Shown here: in pieces, positions 11,381 to 20,943 of the stretch
Layout: each line of letters starts with the position of its first letter
Numbering within the stretch: the first letter of the stretch is position 1
DNA from: Chromera velia
Taxonomy: Eukaryota; Sar; Chromeraceae
DNA: 37,034 nucleotides
Direction of reading: 5' to 3'
NCBI GenBank assembly: GCA_018398765.1
Contig: JAHBMJ010001033.1
Coordinates: 1-37,034 of the forward strand
Translations under genes and position numbers: made by a program
Notes under the pieces: model-generated
Databases searched by the model: none
Told to the model about the DNA's origin: nothing
Seen by the model: the letters and a program-made list of their open reading frames with translations, nothing else

Positions 11381-12940
11381 ATGTTGTCCGGTAACGTATC
11401 TTCTTCTTCAGTCACTCCTCTGCGATTTACTGATGACGACCCTCCACAGCATCATCAGATCGCCGATGGTCATGTATATCTAAAGCTCGCCAAGATATGG
11501 GCAGAAGGTTATGCGACCCTGACTGGTCTCGAGAAGCTGTATAAGGTCTTGCATATTTCTTCTTTTGCTGCTGGAGACGATGCTCTCCATGGTCGGATTG
11601 AAGAGTTTGTTTCAACGACTGAGGGAGCTATTCCCCAGAGGACCAGTGGAGAGCAAGACGCAGCGTTCAAAAAGCGTCTCCAGGACTGGGCCATCAAGTT
11701 CTTGTCTGCACTGGCAGGAGAGCAGGCACTTCTCTCGGAGGATGTACAGAAGGAGACGGCCTGGAAGACGTTTGAGAACTTTGATGTCCTCGTGAAGGCG
11801 CTCCCTGTGGATCTGTCTCTGAGAGAGACTGGGGTGGCCTACACTGAGCTTCAGAAGGACTTGAAGGCCAGATCCATTGCTCTTTCGAACTGGGTGAGTG
11901 GATTCAAGTTCTGGGATCTCCATCTCGACAACATAAAAGTGCTGGCACGCACGAAGAAGAAGAAGGTGATCATCATTGCAGCGGCAGAGACTGAACCGGT
12001 AGCTCCGAGGTACTCTTAAGCATACCAGAGGGAGATCAGTATGGAGGCACTTCTAACTCTAGACGCACGCCACACTCGGAATAAGTGGGTGGCGTCCATG
12101 AAGAACGGTGTCCTCCGGATCGTCTCTTCAGTCACCAAGAAGGTAATCGAAATCTCCAAGCACCAGAAGCAGTTCCTCTCCCTTGCAGCCGGTGGCACAG
12201 CTTCCTCTTAGACTAGCTCTGCCAAGTCACTGAAGTCACTCTTGGACTCTACCAGAACCGATGGGGAGCCAGACTTCGACCGAATAGACTTAGAGCAGGC
12301 CCATCACTTAGCCAACGTCTCCCAGAACTACAGGAACCACTACAACAAATGGAGATCGAAACAAAACGAGAGGGATGGCAAGAAACGAACTGGAGGGGGG
12401 AAACAGAAGGGTGATTTTAAAGGTGGCTCGCAAAGCTAGCCTGTTCGCCCTGAGAATAAAGCCCAGGATGTACCCCCTGCTCCCGTCTCCAGCCAGCAGC
12501 TGTCTCTCACCAATGCAGACATGAAGCGATTAGCGACTACCATGTTGAAGATTCAGCAGGAGAGACAGGACTCTAATGAGAAGAAGAAGACGAGTGAGAG
12601 ACCGAAGGAGGAAAGAGTGAGGTTTGCAACGACTACTTGTGATATGGAGACATATGAAGTCATGCACAGGGGTGATGTGGATATGGTCTTCTCCAATTCT
12701 GATGGTCCGTCTGGCATCTACGATGTCTACGGGTACAATCCTTTCTCTGAGAGGAATGTATTCACATCTAAGTCTGCACCTCTCTTGCATCAGTGTGGGG
12801 GGGGGGAAGAGAATACAGGATCCACAGAAGAAGTCGAGCAGACAGGCAGACTGACTAAAACAAAAACAGAAAGCTCTGCTTCCTTTTCTTCGAATTTTGA
12901 TAAAGAAGCATTCATGGCCCGATTTGCTCAGTTTCTCTGA
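11381..12940 (+). pseudogene. Gag-like ORF of element 1 with three in-frame TAA/TAG stops
   Basis: One frame runs from an ATG at 11381 to a TGA at 12938-12940, 519 sense positions, interrupted only by TAA at 12017-12019 and TAG at 12209-12211 and 12437-12439. There are no frameshifts. The first 212 codons (for example KLAKIWAEGYATLTGLEKLY) look globular and helical. The middle is Lys/Arg/Gly-rich (KKRTGGGKQKGDFKGG), consistent with nucleic-acid binding, and the tail is acidic and Ser-rich ending FDKEAFMARFAQFL. No CCHC zinc knuckle is visible. Its position between LTRs as the sole ORF, with a helical front and basic rear, argues for a Gag-like capsid protein; no sequence family was recognised. 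It is probably a decayed copy. The stops could have come from Gln codons by C-to-T change. Confidence 0.6.
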
Positions 12941-13282
12941 ATGAGTCGCTGCCTGGTTTCTTTCTTTCCTGTTGCTTTTCCAGTGTTGCGAAGCGTATCT
13001 TTTTAAAGGCATCAGACAGGCAGGATGAAAGAGGCAGACCGGAGATAGATAGACTTAAAGAGGCAGACCGGAGTCAACTAATCTTGTGATGTCTAGCCCT
13101 CTATCTTGTTCTTGTGATGTCTAGCCCTCTGCCTCCCTGCATTCCTTTTGTGTTACTCTTTCTTATCGAGACTGGCCGACAAGGGAAAGCAAGAAAGGGC
13201 TTCATTGGCTCAGACAGTTAGAGCAAACGGCTGTGTTAACTTAGTTTCGCTTCCGTTTCTTCCTTTGCATAGAAACGAAATC

Positions 13283-13292
13283 GAGGGGGGGA
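13283..13292 (+). other. Polypurine tract of element 1
   Basis: The purine run GAGGGGGGGA lies immediately before the 3' LTR start. This is the expected place for the plus-strand primer of an LTR retrotransposon and fixes the element's direction. Confidence 0.65.
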
Positions 13293-13667
13293 GTTGAGAC
13301 ATAGGGTGTCAGTAATTCCGTCCGTGTATACGCAGGAAGGCCAAGCCACGGGGCGGGCCGGGGGCAAACCGTCGTGCGCGCCCTGGGCCGCAGGTGAATT
13401 CGATTAACCGCCGCGCGTGCATTCGATTCAGTGCCGCGCCGCGCGAATTTCAGCTCCGTCGAAATCATTTGACTTCATTGATTACTTCAGGCAACATCTG
13501 TTGGACTCTGCGTATGCTCCAGACTCACAGACTTCCCATAAAGAGCTCTGAAGGAAGAAAACCGCCACACTCACTACTCTACTCTGCGTATGCTCCAGAC
13601 TCATAGACTTCCCATAAAGAGCTCTGACGGAAGAAAGCCGTCACACTCACTACTCTACTCCATTACT
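13292..13667 (+). repeat. 3' LTR of element 1
   Basis: Same length as the 5' copy and collinear throughout. Differences from the 5' copy are dominated by C/T and G/A exchanges, about 12 of them at CpG positions. Beyond 13667 the sequence is unrelated to the element interior. Confidence 0.85.
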
Positions 13668-14173
13668 ATTAGATGCATGCATTTCATCGGAAAGTTAGGA
13701 GGAAGAGTTGCAGGATCGATCGGTTTCTGCAGATATTTTTTAAAAACGAATGTGTATGAAAAAAAAAATGTGAAGGTTCCTTTGATTCTACGTAAAGGCT
13801 TACGTTAGCTAGTTTGCGCACCCATTATATCACGCCCATACTGTCCACCTGCCACATGGATCGAATGATGTACTAGGATTGTGTTTCAACCGTGTGTGTA
13901 GGTTTTTTGCTATATAATAATAAAGGGATCAATGGCAAGCCTGATATTAACAACTAGTGATGAGCACTTCCATACCCTATAACAAACAAATCGAAATTTT
14001 TATTTGTACCGTTGCTGTCATGTACCGCAACTAACCCAACGCATATGCATGCTCCCTAAGGAGACATCAAAAGAAGAAAAAGGGGATCAATCGCTCTCTT
14101 TCTCCGCAGTCTCTTTCCCCCCGGGATTCGGACCGGGAAAAACATAAACGGAGACATCCAATGTCATCCATGC

Positions 14174-14175
14174 AG

Positions 14176-14221
<46 letters not shown>
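14174..14221. repeat. (CA)n-(GA)n compound microsatellite
   Basis: About 30 bases of CA dinucleotides pass directly into about 18 bases of GA dinucleotides. Confidence 0.9.
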
Positions 14222-14222
<1 letters not shown>

Positions 14223-15501
14223 CAAAGTGGAAAAGAGCCTGTACGTCGTGAGAACCAAATGTCTTCATTCCCACAAAATCTAGATGGACCCTTGTGCGTC
14301 AAGATGCATGATCGAGGCCTCCTTGGCCTTCACGATCGATCCCGTCTTCTGCTCTGGTCGACATACACACACACATGCATGCATGCATGCACACTCATCA
14401 TCCACCGCGATTTTCTGATGATCGATCGAGTGTTCGGTACCACACATGCATGCAGATGAGGAAGGAAAATTAAGTCGTTCGTCGTTTTTTAGTGTAAAAC
14501 CTCCCTCCCTCGATCGGTCCTCGACCTGCGAGGGACGAGAAGCCTGTCAAGCCTTGCTGAACCAATCTCGATCGATCAGCTCGGCTAAGCCAGTCAGCAG
14601 AGAGGAACAGAAGAAAAGAGAAGAGCCTTTTATTGCCGTTGCCTTTCCTCGAGTTGGTTAGTCTTTCGACAGGAAGGCCGTTCTGCCAGGCTTCGACCAG
14701 GTTGGGCAGAGGGACATGGTAAAGAGACGGTATGCATGGATGAGCGAGTAAAAAACACTTGTTAACAAAGGCAGGAGCAGCAGCAACAAAGTTGCGCTAC
14801 GCACGAATGCAAGATCTACACATACACACTCAAGACGCACGCACGCACGCATGCTTGTACAAAGTTATACAAAAGAATACAAATGACCCCAAAAGGTACA
14901 AGTAAGCCATGCCTGTGGACATTCACTTTCGGTGAACTGTGCCCTTCTCTTTTTTTTTGTTGCGCTTCCCCTTCTCAGATAATGATTCCCTGAGTCTGGA
15001 ACAAGCCCCGCATGCATGCACCTCCCTCTCCCAGCAATTCACCCGTTCTAGTTTGGGGTGCGCATGTTCGCAAAAACGAAGAAAGAACATCTCTTCCGGC
15101 TGCTTCCTTCCTTCCTAGTTCCCTCCAATACCCCCAACCCCCCAACTTTCCTAGTTCTCACAATACCCCCAACCTCCCTCCCAACCACAATCGTCTGTCA
15201 GAGCTCTCTCTCGATCTTCAAAAAACAACCGCCACAGAGAGAATCAATCTGATGCGCTCCCTCCTGCCCTACCCTACCTTCAAGATTTCCCTCTCCCTAA
15301 CTTCGTTGCTCTCTCTCTCTCTCTCTCTCTTCCTTCCGGCATGCACCCTCTTTCCTTCCAAGGTTGCGTCGATCCTTCCTTCTCTCTCTCTTCTCTCTTT
15401 GTGCCCCTGCCCCTGCCCCCTCCTCTTCACTTCAGTCACATCATCTGAGGAAGAGAGGAAGGAAGAGACACATTGACGCACGCAGTGATATGGACAGGTA
15501 C

Positions 15502-15504
<3 letters not shown>

Positions 15505-15538
<34 letters not shown>

Positions 15539-15540
15539 CA
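15505..15540. repeat. (CAGG)n microsatellite
   Basis: Nine tandem CAGG units. The same unit recurs at 28550-28573 (GGCA) and as its complement (CCTG) at 23397-23415 and 23527-23547, so this tetranucleotide is widespread in the window. Confidence 0.9.
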
Positions 15541-16152
15541 AGCAATGGAGAGGGCCTCCATGGCCAGTGAGTGCTCCCTCTCATGCGGTTCTTTCTACTG
15601 TTTTGATTGACAGGCCAGGAAGCTAGACGAAAGAAGACATGCAGACAAGACGGGCACGCACGCACGGGATCCTTCCCTCCCTCCAATCGAGCGCATTTAT
15701 TTATTTATTTCTCTCACTCATGCATTCATTCATTCATTGATTGATTATTCATTCATTTGTTTCCATCATCCATCCATCCATCCGGCATGTCTTTCCCTTT
15801 CCCTCAAGCCTCAACCTTCTTTTCAAGGCTAGAGCAGAGAGGAGACATATCGATAAATAAATAAATACCGCAATGATGTTATCAATTGATTGTCCTTCCT
15901 CGCCTCGCGCCAAGACATGCAGACTCGACGGACGTATTATTTGATTTCCTCCTCGATGGACCCTTTCCTTCCTCCCTTCCTTCCTTCCTTCCTGACTGAC
16001 TTGCATTCATTCTTACCATTCTTCCCCGCCTGAAAAAGCCCCCCCCACGACCCCAGGCAACTCGCCCTTTTCTGACGTTCTCTTCCATCTCCCCCCGAAA
16101 GAAAGAAAGAAGGAAACGAGAAAGACAGAAGAAAAGAAAGGAAGCTTCTCTC

Positions 16153-17097
16153 TCAGGAAGCAGCAGCGGCTCCCCCCGATCCCCCGTCTCCGCCTGCATC
16201 CCCCCCATGATCTCTCCATCTCCCCCCAGCTCCAGGCCCCCCCTCGTGATCCCTCCCCCCCCCAGGCCCATCCCTTCTCTCCCTCTCTGCATTCGCATTC
16301 TTCAGTGCCATGGCTTCCTCCTCCCCCTCCACGCACGCCCGCACCAAAACACCCAAGTCAGTCCCCGCGATCCTCTCCTCAATCTCCGATTCCGAAGATC
16401 CCTCCAAAGCCTCCAGCTGCACTCCGTCAATCACATCCCGAGGCTCAACCTGCAGACAGACAGACAGACAGACAGACTATATGTTTCTTCTTCTTCTCCC
16501 TCTTTTTCTTCATGAACACCACAGACAAAAAGAAAGAAAGAACAAAGACAAAAGAACAGCACCAACAATCAAACAGCGTGGGCAGGGGGCCCGAAAGGTG
16601 AGAGTTAAGCGCCCCTTGCCTCTCCACCTCCCAACAGACTTTCACGTGATCACTGGTTTCACACGCTACTCCTCTACTGCTTCCACTCAAGACAAGAAAG
16701 AGAAGAAAAGAAGACAAGACAAAAAAATTCAAAAAACAAAAAAACAAAAAAGGAAAAAATTCAAAAAACAAAAAGCAAAAAAAGAAAAAAAGAAACACAA
16801 CTGCATGCAGGGACCGGCACCGTCACGTTCTTTAGACAGGGGTGGGGGGGTGGGGGGGCGCCCCGGCGGAGGGGGATTCTTCTGATGCTGTGTCTTCGTA
16901 TCTTGCGGGAGGACTCTTTCGGCGGTAACGAAACTCTCAAGAGCGACGGTGCTGGTGGGGCCGAAAACCTTCTCCAGAACCTCTTCTCTCTCTCAGGATT
17001 CCTGTTCTGAAGGGGACGGGTTTTGATGCTTTTGGTCATGCGTGGAAGCTCGGTGGGGGATGTCGCTAGAAGCAGAAGCAGAAGCCGAAGCGGAATT
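16153..17097 (-). CDS. Tentative multi-exon gene or decayed gene, unknown
   Basis: The best supported part is a terminal exon at 16449-16153: an acceptor (TCTGTCTGCAG) is followed by 98 codons in phase 0 to a TGA. It starts VEPRDVIDGVQLEALEGSSE, continues with a helical acidic region, and ends in Gly/Asp-rich repeats. A 49-base candidate exon at 16676-16628 would join it in phase (donor GTGGAG). Further 5', one frame from 17097 to about 16810 reads protein-like, with segments such as STHDQKHQNPSPSEQES and EKVFGPTSTVALESFVTAER. That frame is broken by an in-frame TGA (16993-16995), and at its upstream edge the expected CTGCAG acceptor reads CTGCAA. I do not recognise a family. It could be a pseudogene, a mis-modelled gene, or 3' exons of the YbjN gene upstream. 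Confidence 0.35.
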
Positions 17098-17099
17098 GC

Positions 17100-17134
<35 letters not shown>
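17098..17134. repeat. (CAGA)n microsatellite
   Basis: About nine CAGA units on the plus strand, (TCTG)n on the minus strand, directly abutting the coding-like frame described at 16153-17097. Further CAGA pieces occur at about 17177-17190, 17220-17240 and 17280-17302, spaced by T-rich pyrimidine blocks. Confidence 0.9.
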
Positions 17135-17357
17135 AAGACAGACTATATGACTTTTTTTTTTCCTTTTTCTTTTAGAGAGACAGACTATATTGTCTTTTTC
17201 TCTTCCTCTCTCAGAGAGGCAGGCAGACAGATAGACAAACTATATGAATTCTCTTTTTCCTTTTTTCGTTTTCCTTTTAGAGAGACAGACAGATAGACAG
17301 ACACGAAGGAATGTACGTTCTATGCATTTCTTTCTTTTTCATTCTGCTAGCTGCTAG

Positions 17358-19554
17358 TCAGGTCCCACGGATGACCATCCATCCCTGCATGCTGACAAAT
17401 CGAGATGGCCCAGCAAATCTCTGCTTGCATGGGGGGCAGAAGGCTTTTGTGTGGAAAAGTTGAGGAGAGTCCTTCTCTCTCTTTCCCAGGCAAACGACGA
17501 AACAGTGACGATGCACCAAGAAATCCCTCCCTCCCTTCTTTGCATCCCGACTGAAAAACAAACCAACAAAGACACCTAGAGCAAGCGACTGACTGACTGA
17601 CTGCATCAGATGAGTCTGCGAGTTGCATCAGAGAGTTCATCTGTTCGTCCACTGTCCTCACACCCATGTAGACCATCTGGCTGAGTTGATTGTCCGTCAG
17701 TTCCCCGTCGTGCACCACCTGAGAAAGACGGAAGGAGACCTCCCCGTCACGAAGGTCCAAACCGAAAGACCCCAGCAGGAGACGCCGGTTCAGGTGCATC
17801 AGACCTTTGCACACTCGGGACACCTGCAGGCAGCCAGGCAGGCGGGCAGGTAGACATACAGAGTGCATTCCTCTCGACAGAAGGACACACAAAGATAGGT
17901 AGACAGATAGACAGACAGATAAAAATCGACACAGACAGGATACTTTGATGGATCGCTCGGGGGGTTTCCGGCCCCGTTCTCCTAGGTTCCAGCTCAGAGG
18001 GGATGGGAGGGAATGGGAGGCCTGCCTTGCCTAGCTGACCACAACCACTTCGCAGCACAGAGACAGAGAGAGAATGCCACCATGGACCAATCAACACCAT
18101 GCTGTCTGTCCATTCGCACCACCCCGAAAGCACGTCCTCACCACCACTTGGTCTCTTCTATTTTCAGCAGATAAGAAAGCAATTTGCGGTTGGTTCCACT
18201 GATCATCTATCAGTCAGTCTGCATGCTTCTTCTTCTCCCTCGTTTTCTTCCATCGGCAGACACACAGACATGTGCACAACAGACAGGCAGACAGACAGAC
18301 ATATACACAACAGACAGGCAGACACACAGATATACACACAACAGATAGGCAGACACAAGACATGTGCACAACAGACAGGCAGACAGACAGACATATACAC
18401 AACAGACAGGCAGACACACAGATATACACACAACAGATAGGCAGACACAAGGACATGTGCACAACAGACAGGCAGACACACAGACATGTACACAGACAGG
18501 CAGGCAGACACACAGACATGTATACAGACAGGCAGGCATGCATGCCCACCTGAGCGTCGCTGTTTCTGTCGACGAAGAGGATCTGGGGAAAGTTGAGTAC
18601 CAGGGATCCGTGCTCAAAGGAGACCGCCAACTGCTGGTTCTCCATTGTGCGCCCACTCACACCCATACACAGCTGCACAGGCCCGTCAGGTTCGTTCTCT
18701 ATCCACCGAAACCTCCAGCCGTCTGTCCGGAAGAACGTCCGAACTCTGGACATCACAGCGCGCTCCAATTGTGCCCCAGAAAGGGCTTGGCGGTTCGAGG
18801 AGCGATTGATCGGGCGGTGGGATGGAGGAGGCATGTGGAGGGCACGGGGACGTCCCGTTTGTTCTCCTCTTCCCTCACAGTGTCGGCACTGGTCAGCGTC
18901 GTTGGGGTCTCTTTCTCCCCCCCTCATGGACCTGTGGTGTCGTGTCTGCGTGTGCGTGTGGGTGAGTGTTTGTCGGTGTGTCGTGTGAATACTTCCAGGA
19001 GGACGAGGAGGGGCGCGTGTGGGTGCGAGGACAGGGGGGGAACGGCGAGATGCGGATCTGGCGGTGGGCTCTGACGTGATGTCGACTGGCACCAAGTCAA
19101 GTCGTTGAAAGGATGTCGACGGGCTGGGTTCCCTGGTGGTACATGTTGAACAACCTGGCATGAGGGAATGATGCTGCTGGTTTGCACTGCCGCTGTGCGT
19201 GTGCTGTGTGGTTCTCTCGAACGGCTTTCCACTCTCCTCCTGGTCATGCTCGTCATCTGAGAGTGAGCAGGGAGACTCAGCAGACTGAGGTCTGGTCTGT
19301 CCGAGTGCGTCTGTCTGATCCACCACCGAGCGATCAGACTCAGGAACAGCCTGAAGAAGGCGGCGATGCATGACAGTCTGGGGGTAGAAGGGAACAGGTA
19401 CGTCGCCTGGTCTGCTTACCCTTTCCCCTGCGTCTCTATTGATTTCGGTGGGCCTCATCTCAGTGCGCGAGTAAGGTTCTCCTGCCCTCCGGTGCTCTTC
19501 CTGAGAGACCCGCCGGTGACTGAAACGCTGAGAAGAATTGGATGACCCCCACAT
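17358..19554 (-). CDS. YbjN-domain protein, three exons
   Basis: Exon 1 is 19554-18550 (335 codons, phase 0, donor CAG then GTGGGC). Exon 2 is 17823-17602 (74 codons, acceptor CCTGCAG, donor GTCAGT). The last exon is most simply 17420-17358 (acceptor AAGCAG, stop TGA), giving about 429 residues. Residues 1-260 are Ser/Thr/Arg-rich and look disordered. Residues about 262-409 match the YbjN fold in order: a helix (LERAVMSRVRTFFRTDGW), a strand pattern containing RFRWIENEPDGPVQLCMGV, then across the intron VCKGLMHLNRRLLLGSFGLD and DGEVSFRLSQVVHDGELTD, ending in a helix (MVYMGVRTVDEQMNSLMQL). YbjN domains resemble type III secretion chaperones and probably act in protein-protein binding; bacterial YbjN affects motility and stress responses. 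The role here is unknown. The C-terminal 20 residues are the least certain part, and a His/Thr-rich stretch in exon 1 (about 19010-18930) could hide a short intron. Confidence 0.7.
18269..18540. repeat. 92-base higher-order repeat inside YbjN intron 1
   Basis: Units beginning CATGTGCACAACAGACAGGC start at 18269, 18361 and 18454, a period of 92-93 bases; the third is truncated and diverged. Each unit is itself built from CAGACAGG and CACACAGATATACA microsatellite pieces. It lies in the 726-base intron that interrupts the YbjN domain. The long CLSVCLSV ORFs on the minus strand come from this repeat. Confidence 0.85.
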
Positions 19555-19749
19555 GATGACTGGGAGGGGAAGTTAGTCAGAGGAAGACAAAATACTGACT
19601 TCTTCGTCTCCTTATCCTAAAAAGATCAACTCGCGCTGCGAACTGTATTGAAGTAGTTGCGCTAAAAATGGGTCCGAGGCACGCAAGAAGGGTTCCACGT
19701 TCTTCTTGAAACAGAACACTGTTCTCTGCAAGGCAAGGCTACACGACGT

Positions 19750-20028
19750 ATGGCAATTAAGGAAAACGCGGACGATGTTTCGTGGATCTGTCCATTCTTG
19801 TCCCAATCAAGATTCAAGAAAGGGGCCGCGGGAGAAGTTAAAGAATTATATCGCCTCGGGGGGCAGCTCAGCTTTGCTGGGCTCAGCCGAGAGGCCCTGA
19901 GAACGCACGCAGTCGCATATCGCGCTCTTCAAATTTTGGGGGGGGAGATCGACGTAACGCTTAAATATGTAGCAGAAATCGGATCTCGACATGCGTGCGT
20001 CACTGCGCGTGCGTCATTTCCACTATAA
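19750..20028 (+). CDS. Unassigned ORF, possible exon or gene fragment
   Basis: An ATG at 19750 opens 92 codons; the frame is open upstream back to a TAA near 19657. Composition is balanced, with SQSRFKKGAAGEVKELYRLG followed by GQLSFAGLSREALRTHAVAY. The EVKELYRLGGQLSFAGLS part loosely recalls the segment before the first membrane helix of MATE transporters, but no hydrophobic helix follows, so I do not assign it. No donor with supporting downstream exon was found. It may be a lone exon, a decayed gene copy, or chance. Confidence 0.28.
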   Translation: MAIKENADDVSWICPFLSQSRFKKGAAGEVKELYRLGGQLSFAGLSREALRTHAVAYRALQILGGEIDVTLKYVAEIGSRHACVTARASFPL

Positions 20029-20480
20029 TTAATCGGGTAGTCTTGCATGCATCGATCGATACATACTTTGCTCTTCATAATACGTGCCCCTCAAGTAACT
20101 CGCACGGAGTTAATTGTATATGTGTTCATGCGCAGTCCCGAAAAGCATATTTTGCGCACGTTGCCGTGGCCCCCGCCATTTGCCCATGCATGCATTGCAG
20201 GCAAGACATGCCCAAGCCCCTGATGGTTTTCATCATGCAATCAAATTATGGCTGAGCCCCTAAATGGCCCCCCGAGGCACTCACCCAACTGGTTGGGTGT
20301 ATCCCGTGAATATAAGCATTAAAGAAGCTGAAAGGATATTCTCAGCGACAGTGATTCCGCGGGGATGTGCCATGTGCATGCATGCATGGGCTCAGTTATA
20401 TCTGACGCAAGCAAGCTTGCGAACGGCCCCGGAAAGCAAGAAAAATGAAAATTGCACGATTGGCGCAGCCGACCGACCCC

Positions 20481-20499
20481 NNNNNNNNNNNNNNNNNNN
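20481..20499. other. Assembly gap of 19 N
   Basis: Nineteen undetermined bases flanked by C-runs and a palindromic CCCC...GGGG context, a typical place for sequencing dropout. ORFs crossing it are unreliable. Confidence 0.98.
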
Positions 20500-20763
20500 C
20501 CCCCCACGGGGAAAAAAGCCCGGGGGTAAAATCGGGTCTATAGCTTGAACTCATCTGACGCACGCATGACAATTTAAGACCATTGGGGTATTTTTGTTTA
20601 AATAATTTGTAAGTGCCCCCCGCTTCGCTTTCCGGGGCCATTAGCTTCGCGAACCGCGAGAAAAACGCGTGCACCGTGGGGAGAAAAAGCCTTCGCGCGA
20701 CTACGCGCGACATACGCGCGACAGAGCCTGGAACCACTGTCGCTGAGAATATATACGAACAAT

Positions 20764-20943
20764 TTTGGCGCGGTTACGAGTAAAGGAGCCGGCCGGAAAG
20801 CCTTTAATTCCGAAAGTTTTTGGCGCGGTTATAAAGGTGCGCGCGGTTAATTGCGAGTAAAGGAGCCGGCCGGATGCATGCATGCACGCAACGCTGACTT
20901 CCGGGGCCGCGCTGCATTTCGATTTCGGCGGTTTTGCGCCAAA
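20764..20943. promoter_or_regulatory. Cluster of three E2F-like sites with a 20-base direct repeat
   Basis: TTTGGCGC, a perfect match to the E2F/DP consensus TTTSGCGC, occurs at 20764-20771 and 20819-20826. It occurs again on the minus strand at 20936-20943. The first two are each followed by CGGTTA and, a little further on, by the identical 20-mer GAGTAAAGGAGCCGGCCGGA (20778-20797 and 20855-20874). E2F/DP factors control S-phase genes in most eukaryotes. The cluster lies about 700 bases upstream of the plus-strand gene at 21626 and 1.2 kb upstream of the YbjN gene. The direct repeats could instead be remnants of a mobile element. Confidence 0.35.

Larger units (their letters stand above)
10943..13667 (+). 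mobile_element. Gag-only LTR retrotransposon (TR-GAG-like), element 1
   Basis: Two 376-base direct repeats (10943-11318 and 13292-13667) bracket a 1.97 kb interior containing one long ORF and nothing resembling protease, integrase, reverse transcriptase or RNase H. A polypurine tract (about 13283-13292) abuts the 3' repeat, which supports LTR identity and plus-strand orientation. The layout matches non-autonomous terminal-repeat elements with a Gag-like gene, which depend on another element's enzymes. I find no clear target-site duplication and no primer-binding site beginning TGG after the 5' LTR, so the ends may be off by a few bases or the copy may have recombined. LTR divergence is about 18 in 376, so this is not a very recent insertion. 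Confidence 0.75.
13668..16152. other. Intergenic, microsatellite-rich
   Basis: 13668-14050 is AT-rich with no ORF of note. From 14050 the base composition becomes genic again but I could not support a gene. Tracts include (CA)n followed by (GA)n at 14174-14221, (GCAT)n near 14377-14392, CTCTCT at 15311-15331, (CAGG)n at 15505-15540 and ATTC/ATCC runs near 15725-15785. A 154-codon plus ORF from 15012 starts with a plausible Pro/Asn-rich segment but collapses into Ser/Leu repeats. Confidence 0.5.

Noticed and set aside
11381-12940. Ciliate-like reassignment of TAA/TAG to Gln for the whole genome
   Set aside because: The supported host genes contain no internal TAA/TAG, and the Copia remnant ends in TAA at the expected place, so a general code change is not supported; only element-specific readthrough or C-to-T decay stays open.
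14105-14150. tRNA T-arm-like sequence (GGTCCGAATCC on the minus strand)
   Set aside because: The surrounding CCCGGG palindrome mispairs the T stem, and there is no A-box, anticodon arm or acceptor stem at the right distance.
15012-15476. 154-codon plus-strand ORF preceded by a CTTCTCAG acceptor-like site
   Set aside because: The first 60 codons are Pro/Asn/Ser-rich and the rest is CTCTCT and CCTGCCC repeat; no donor or partner exon supports it.
18203-18656. Cys/Leu/Ser/Val-rich minus-strand ORFs resembling membrane proteins
   Set aside because: They translate the CAGACAGG/CACACAGA microsatellite inside the YbjN intron; every frame gives a similar periodic product.
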